This document shows, piece after piece, positions 58,076 to 64,000 of a DNA stretch of 64,000 bases. The stretch is from Roridomyces roridus (Eukaryota; Basidiomycota; Agaricomycetes; Agaricales; Mycenaceae). The position numbers were made by a program, and so were the translations under genes. Where the stretch lies: assembly GCA_029378245.1 (NCBI GenBank), contig JARKIF010000021.1, positions 372,001-436,000 on the forward strand, given 5' to 3'. The notes beneath the pieces are model-generated. The model saw only the letters and a program-made list of their open reading frames with translations, made no database searches and was not told the origin of the DNA. How positions within the stretch are numbered: the stretch's first letter is position 1; each line of letters opens with the position of its first letter.

Positions 58076-60197
58076 ATGAATACCGTCGCAGCGAAACCCA
58101 GCAGCACTGCCCTCCTCTTTCTTCTCAATGGATTACGGGAACGACTTCAGTCGACCAAGCCTTTCACTGCATTCTTCTACAGCCTTGTAGTGGCCGCCTT
58201 GGTTTCCGCGCTGCGGCAACGGCGCCGACAGGTACGTAGCACTCGATCGCGCCATCCCCCACTGAAATTAAACTCCACTGACAGCGAACGACCATTCCCG
58301 CCGTGACTGGGACTGGCAACATCTTCTCTTCCTACATGGCGGGGTATTACTACCTTACGAACACGTCGGACGTGATCCAGCAGGGCTACGCTCAATACCC
58401 CAACGCCGTCTTCCGCGTCCCAACGCTCTCGCGGTGGGACTACGTCGCCACCGCACCGCAGCACGTCCGTGAGATTGCGTCGGCTCCGGAGAGCGTTTTG
58501 TCGTTTGCAGATTCTGCGCGGGATGTGCGTCCTCCTTTCTCATTTTGCGCATCCGTTGAAAAACCGTGAGTAGTCCCTCGAGTCGGATTACACTATGGGC
58601 CCCGACTTTTTGGAGAATCCGTACCACGTCAAGTGCATCCGCAACGGCCTGACTCGCAACTTGGCGCGTACCTACCCCGATCTCCTCGATGAGATTGTCG
58701 TCAGTTTGAATGACGTCCTGGAGCTTCAGGGCAACGGTGCGTGGTGTCGTTTCCGCATCATTTCCGCCTAACATTCTTCCTGGCAGAGTGGAAAGCATTC
58801 CACGTCCTGCCCAACATGCGCCAAGTCATCGCCCGTATCACGAATCGTATTTTCATCGGGCTGCCTCTTTGCAGAAACCAAGAGTTCCTCGACCTCAACA
58901 TCAACTATGTCCTGGATATTTTCACTCGCGGGTCGATCATCGGTCTCCTTCCTGGGTTCCTCAAACCGTGAGTTCCTGACTCTATTTCTTACTCTATCGG
59001 ACACCAATCCGGAAACAGAGTCTTTGGCCCTCTCATCTCGAGCCGCAAGAGCTCCCTCCGCCGGCAAATGAAGTTCGTCGCGCCTATGATCGAGGAGCGT
59101 CTCGCGAATGAGGCCAAGTACGGTCCTAATTGGCAGGAGCGGCCGGTGCGTTCATTTCCTCTCACCTGCAAGGCCGCTGAACAAAGCTGACGCAGAACGA
59201 TTTAATTACCTGGCTGCTTGACGAAGCGAGGGGCGACGAGCGTTCAGTGCCGCGTCTCGCGAATCGGATTCTCGGCGGGAACTTGGCGGTGCGTTTGGCG
59301 GTACATGCTTGATGAATGCTGAAGGTTCACCTGACATAGGCTATCCATATGACCACTAGCGTTCGTCTTTATCCCTTGCTCTGCGAAAGAGTTCTCATAC
59401 TCTACATAGGCAATGACGGCAGTCCTCTTCGACCTCGTCGCAAACCCCGAATACATCCAACCCCTACGTGAAGAGGCTGAGCACGTCGTTGCGGAGGAGG
59501 GCTGGTCCAAAGCCGCGCTGGGAAGTATGGTCAAAATCGACAGCTTCATCCGGGAATCACAGCGCCTGGGAGCTGCATCTCGTTCGTGTCTTGTCTCCCT
59601 CTTTTTCACTTCCCTAGATTCGAAACCCAATTTCTGCAGTGGGAATTGTACGCAGGGTTACCGACCCGGAAGGCTTCGTCTTTTCCGACGGCACGCGTCT
59701 CCCGCACGGCGTCTTTGTCGGCGTGCCGAGCACGGCTATTCATTACAATGAAGGTGCGCTCCCTGATCCTCTGTGTCACTTTGAACTTATCATGACAAAG
59801 CCAACTTTGAAAATGCCTCTCAATTCGACGGATACCGATACTCCCGCGTCCGTAAAGATAACGAGAACGACGGCGAGGCGGCAGGCGCGCCGACAGTGTT
59901 CAACCGGCAGATGGTCGTGACCAGCGCAGACCACCTTTCCTGGGGTCATGGCAAACATGGGTGCCCCGGCCGGTGCGTGCTTCTTCACGTTCCTTCCATC
60001 CCCTCTCTTGCTCACCCGAATCGGCCCGCAGATTCCTGGCTGCGACGGAAATTAAAACAATCCTCGCACATATGCTCATCAACTACGACATCAAAGCCGA
60101 GGTCGACGGCGTGCGGCCTAAGGATGTGTGGTTTGGGATTATGCGGATGCCGAGTTTGGAGGGACGGATCATGATTAGGAAGCGCAAGGTGGATTGA
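58076..60197 (+). CDS. cytochrome P450 monooxygenase
   Basis: Haem-thiolate monooxygenases of this type sit in the ER membrane. The N-terminus has a membrane anchor (TAFFYSLVVAALVSALRQRR). Exon 1 (58076-58231) is followed by many short introns. Landmarks are VFRVPTLSRWDYVATAP, LENPYHVKCIRNGLTRNL, the I-helix region GGNLAAIHMTTS with the threonines, the ExxR motif ESQR in SFIRESQRLG, RRVTDPEGFVFSDGTRLP, and the haem-binding loop SWGHGKHGCPGR with the cysteine ligand. The start at 58076 is supported by the TATA box 37 bases upstream. The haem loop (GHGKHGCPGR) and general form resemble fungal ent-kaurene-oxidase-like P450s such as the CYP512/CYP5150 groups. The substrate is unknown. It lies 23 kb from the terpene synthase, so a link is not implied. 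Confidence 0.9.
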
Positions 60198-61363
60198 GGG
60201 AGGCGCCTGTTGGCCTACACATAATCTATCCTTATTTCCCACAGACATAGATACCTTTATTCTACTTCTCACAAGGCGCGACCGGGCTGTACATGTAGAC
60301 TTCTACCGTGCCATTGCCGATCGATTTCAATTTTCACGGCTACAGCCTTCGCCGAAGCACGGTGGCTTTTGGTGGGACAGACCCCAGTTCACTCTCCGCC
60401 TATGACTCGGGTCCCTGTAAGGAATCACATAAAGCTGTTGAGGGCCGAGGCGTGTCCTGTTCATGGCCGTTCAAAAGAATGGACGGCGGAAGGCACACAC
60501 CCCAAAGTTCCGTAAAAGCACGAACAAGATGGGATGTCATGCACGTTGCTGTTGAGTGAGTCAAGTCCGGGGAACTTGCACATTGATATGTATGTACGTA
60601 TGCAGCGTGAGTTCAAACCTTCTTCACGAACTTGCCGGTTTCGGACCATGAAGCACGCTAGTGTATGCCTTTTGGAAGAAGTGCAACCTGGGTCTAGAGG
60701 CCACAAGATGTTGAACATAAATATTGATACCATGGATGTTCTATTGTTCAATTTCTCGCACTTTCACATTGTTCTATTGTTGCATTTCCACCCCCTCCAA
60801 CTATGGGTTTATTCGATCAGGGGCCGGGCGGCTGTGGATTGGAAGGCTGCCAAGATGATCCAGTGTCAATGTGCTGTTTCGTGGAGCTGTTAAACTGACC
60901 CGTGATGAAGACGGCTCTTGTGTGACTCAAAAGAAATCTTCAATAGACCAACCTCAAACTGCACCTGGCATTTACAAAACATTTGCCAGCGGCGACAGAC
61001 TTTGAGCTCAGCAAGTCGCAGCTCATTTCAGACTCTCTTAGTACCCCATCAACGATCATGGCCGTACAACAAGCCCACAGAATGGGACGGCAACCCGGCG
61101 GCGTGAACTGGAATCATCGGAACAAACAGCCCTACCGCTTGGAAGAGCTTTTAATGGTCTTTATCGGTTCTTTCCTGAGGTCTGATAGATCCTATGGGAG
61201 TACCGTGGCTTCTTTACCTCACATCTCCAATCAAGCGCCGGGTTATCTCTGTAGGAGATTCTTCAAATGTTGGCCAAATTTACTGTGGCGTATGAGTCTG
61301 GGTGTATAAAGAGTGGGCAGAGCCCCCCCCCATTTCTTGTGGCACCCGGCACCATATCCATAC
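60198..61363. other. intergenic region with onset of CpG-poor DNA
   Basis: No gene supported. From about 60540 the DNA becomes visibly poorer in CpG and G+C and stays so to the window end. Confidence 0.4.
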
Positions 61364-64000
61364 CATGCGCCGCTTCTTCACCCGTAAACCAGTCCAACAT
61401 CCCTTGCAACCAACACCATTCCATCTCTTCAGGTAGGAACCATTCAACATTAAGCTCACTATCTGGAGTCCTTGCAGAGAAATGAAACAGCATCATCAAC
61501 ATCCCAAACATCCCCCACTTCTACTCGCAAAACCTGGGCACCAGTCAACACTTTGACAAATCAAGATAGTGTTCAAGTACTCATCATCCGCATGATTCGT
61601 GAGTTGAACACTGAAATTCTTGCGGAAAATTCAACCACCTGTGATTTGCAGAGTTACTCACAACAGAGGGTTCCGCAGACCGCTCCTCGATATTGGAGGT
61701 GTGCGACCGGGTGTCCAAAGAGGAAACTGCCCGCCAGGCCATTCGCACATTGATGCAAGAGTTTCAGTGAGAGAACTGTCGTTCTACAGTGAAAATTTGT
61801 TGATTTATAGCAACAGGCAGGGGACCACTGCGGCACAACTCTCTGCAGCCAGTGTTGGTGTCTCTTTATTTCAATCAAATTAGCAACCCACATTTGCTCC
61901 AGCTATGGGGCATCCTTCTTCACAACTCTTCTACTGTGTTCATTTCACAGTCCGGCGCTCCAGATTTTCTTGAAACACTTGAGGCATTGGTGTTATCTCC
62001 ACAAACTACAGAGGCAGTGCGGGCTCGTGTGCTCCAGGTACTCGGGGACACTGTATACCGAAATCCAACTCGTGTGTATTTCTTGCTGTTCAAAATTCAC
62101 TGAGTGCTGACTTTTTCTTCCTAAATGGCAGGGGATGTGTTCCATAGACTCTGGGTCAGACTGAAACCCTCTGACCAGCCGGAAAAGGCATGTTAATTCA
62201 TTCTTTATCAAGTTATAGCCTAAGACGTGGATTGGTTAGGGATCACCATACAGTGATTGTGATGACATCCTTCGCCCTTCAGCATCCCATCCCAGTGCAG
62301 GGACAAGTACCAATCACAGCAGTGCCCAGCAGTCCATCCTGGATCGGGCCAGCTCCCCAGTAGATACACACCTGGACCTGCGGTTTCCTCCCACTTGGGA
62401 GCCCCCACCCACCTATGAGAGCTCATTCATACATTCCACCAATGCCGAAGCATCCTCTACTCATGATTTCAGCTCCGTATCTGACTCCGAGGACTGCCCA
62501 ATGGAGCACCCAATGACAGCTTTGACCCCATTGAGGAGTGACCAATCACATATTCATGGTTCAAGAAATCGGCAGCAGCCTTTACCTTTTCCGCCAATGG
62601 TGCACACATCTATTTTTCACCTGTTTCAACTGAACTGATTGGAATACAGTCTCCTCCATTGCCACTTGTACCAAGGCCTACATTCCGGCAACGCCAACGT
62701 GAGATTTTTTGACACTTTCTACCAGTGGTTGTGTTGGTTCTAGTACAAGCCTCTTACAGAAACCAACCTCGAAGGATCCCTGGTGAGCACAAGTCAATTT
62801 TTCGTCATTGGGTATAAGCTCATCATTCTTGTTTATAGAATGCACAGTTGCATGAATATTCCAATTCCCCGACAAGTGGAGATGCTCCAATGCGAACCAG
62901 AAGTCGGAGTAGCCCAGCACAAAGACGTTTACGTGAGTACACTCGGAGAAATTGGCTTGCATATGCACCGTCAACTCACAGAACAATATTTAGCCCTTGC
63001 CCCGGGAGGAAGCAGATCTAATACAACAATGCTTCCTGAAGCCTCTCACAAATTTTCTGGGGCAACTATGGCTCTTGAGGAGGACAAGACATTGATATAC
63101 CATGTATGCAATAAGGGAACTCGCAACTCTACCCATGATTGAATATTTGTGCTTCTAGCGTACTTTCAACTACCTTCAAAGTGTTGCATTTGCGAGGAGT
63201 AATCTAGAGTAAGACTTGCCCTTACTAATGTGACACTTGATGCTAATCATTGAACAGTGCAATGTCTCGATTGGAAAACCTGGGAAGGACTGAAAGGCCC
63301 AACACATTGGATTCGGCTGTCAATGTTTTGAAATACCGCGGCATTCTGATGGAGGTGAGTCCGGCCATCTTTATCTTGTACTCATCATATATTGAACCGG
63401 CTTAGATCTCTACTTCACTGGAGGTGACCAATGACCCGGACCTTGAAGCCATATGCAATGAGGATCAAGTCATTGTTGTTGACATCTTGTTGTCCATTTT
63501 ATCTTCGGTCACTGACCAACATGCCACATTGCTGGCATTGGATGGGCAATCTGCTCTGTCAATTCTGGATATCATGCAAGATGTGTGTATTTTTTGTGGG
63601 ACATTCAGTGGTGAACTAATCAGGAATTAGACACTCGACAAATGCCTCTTGATTGATGAACATGTGAAACTGAAGGCACAAAAAACGATTGAAAAACTTG
63701 TTAGAAGCTCTCACAGGTTTCCTTCATCGCTCTTCATATCTGGTGTTACACAGAGGGAACATATGGACACTTGTTTTGGGGTATCATCAATTTCATTGCT
63801 CACCCATAAAAGATTCACTGAATAAATTACAGGGCTTCGGAGATGTTTACAAAGCAATGTATCAAGGAAGTGCAGTGGCTCTCAAGCTCCTGCGAGGAAT
63901 CCAGAGTTCCAAACAACAACATGTACTACGTGTGAGCTTTCCTTAGGATCAGCCTACAAAACAATGTAACAACATCTGTTTGTAGCAATTTCGTCGAGAG
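61364..64000 (+). CDS. VHS domain - TKL kinase paralogue, cut by the window end
   Basis: This is a diverged copy of the gene at 48026-52820 with the same exon plan. The first exon reads MRRFFTRKPVQHPLQPTPF. Next come TRKTWAPVNTLTNQDSVQVL, then VHS blocks: 'SSILEVCDRVSKEETARQAI', 'LWGILLHNSSTVFISQSGAP' and 'RVLQVLGDTVYRNP', then 'GDVFHRLWVRLKPSDQPEKG'. The linker follows, then DPDLEAICNEDQVIVVDILL, ALDGQSALSILDIMQD and TLDKCLLIDEHVKLKAQKTI. The kinase begins FPSSLFISGVTQRE, CFGGFGDVYKAMYQG and VALKLL. The window ends just after QFRRE at the start of helix alpha-C. The frames are open after splicing, so it may be functional, although its base composition is unlike the rest of the window. Confidence 0.74.

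Overview
The window is nuclear DNA from a filamentous basidiomycete, almost certainly a mushroom-forming agaricomycete. The genes are dense and sit on both strands. Most are cut by introns of about 45-60 bases with GT...AG ends, often with a CTRAY-like branch site. The family mix is typical of Agaricomycetes: many F-box-like proteins, a polyporopepsin-type aspartic protease, a TRI5-like terpene synthase, a P450, and large TKL-type kinases with unusual extra domains. All gene models here were spliced by eye from the sequence. Exon junctions are inferences, supported by reading-frame continuity and family fit.

Left part (0-18 kb): peroxisomal acyl-CoA oxidase ending in AKL, glutathione S-transferase, an isoprenylcysteine methyltransferase-like membrane protein, three F-box-like genes, a compact Zn2Cys6 factor, a decayed membrane-protein copy beside a MITE-like inverted repeat, and a single-pass membrane protein with a Ser/Thr-rich outer part.

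Middle (18-39 kb): an AT-rich element of about 0.9 kb between 53-base inverted repeats, a secreted aspartic protease, three more F-box-like genes, an alpha/beta hydrolase, a gene of an expanded agaricomycete family with a kinase-N-lobe-like segment, and a TRI5-like sesquiterpene synthase followed 164 bases later by a short-chain dehydrogenase on the same strand. Two tandem copies of a small multi-pass membrane protein family and a 3' remnant of a cupredoxin-like gene follow.

Right part (40-64 kb): three signalling genes dominate. The first joins an MLKL-type four-helix N-terminal region to a kinase with intact catalytic motifs and a conserved-looking C-terminal domain of unknown function. The second joins a VHS domain, an intact TKL kinase and a second, STE20-like kinase domain that has lost the DFG motif. 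The third is a truncated paralogue of the second at the right edge, in CpG-poor, AT-richer DNA. Between them lie an imperfect tandem repeat array, a fourth membrane-family copy, an F-box gene, a frameshifted membrane-protein gene and a P450.

The terpene synthase/dehydrogenase pair could form a minimal terpenoid unit. The kinase genes look like innate-immunity or programmed-death type signalling. Both statements are inference.
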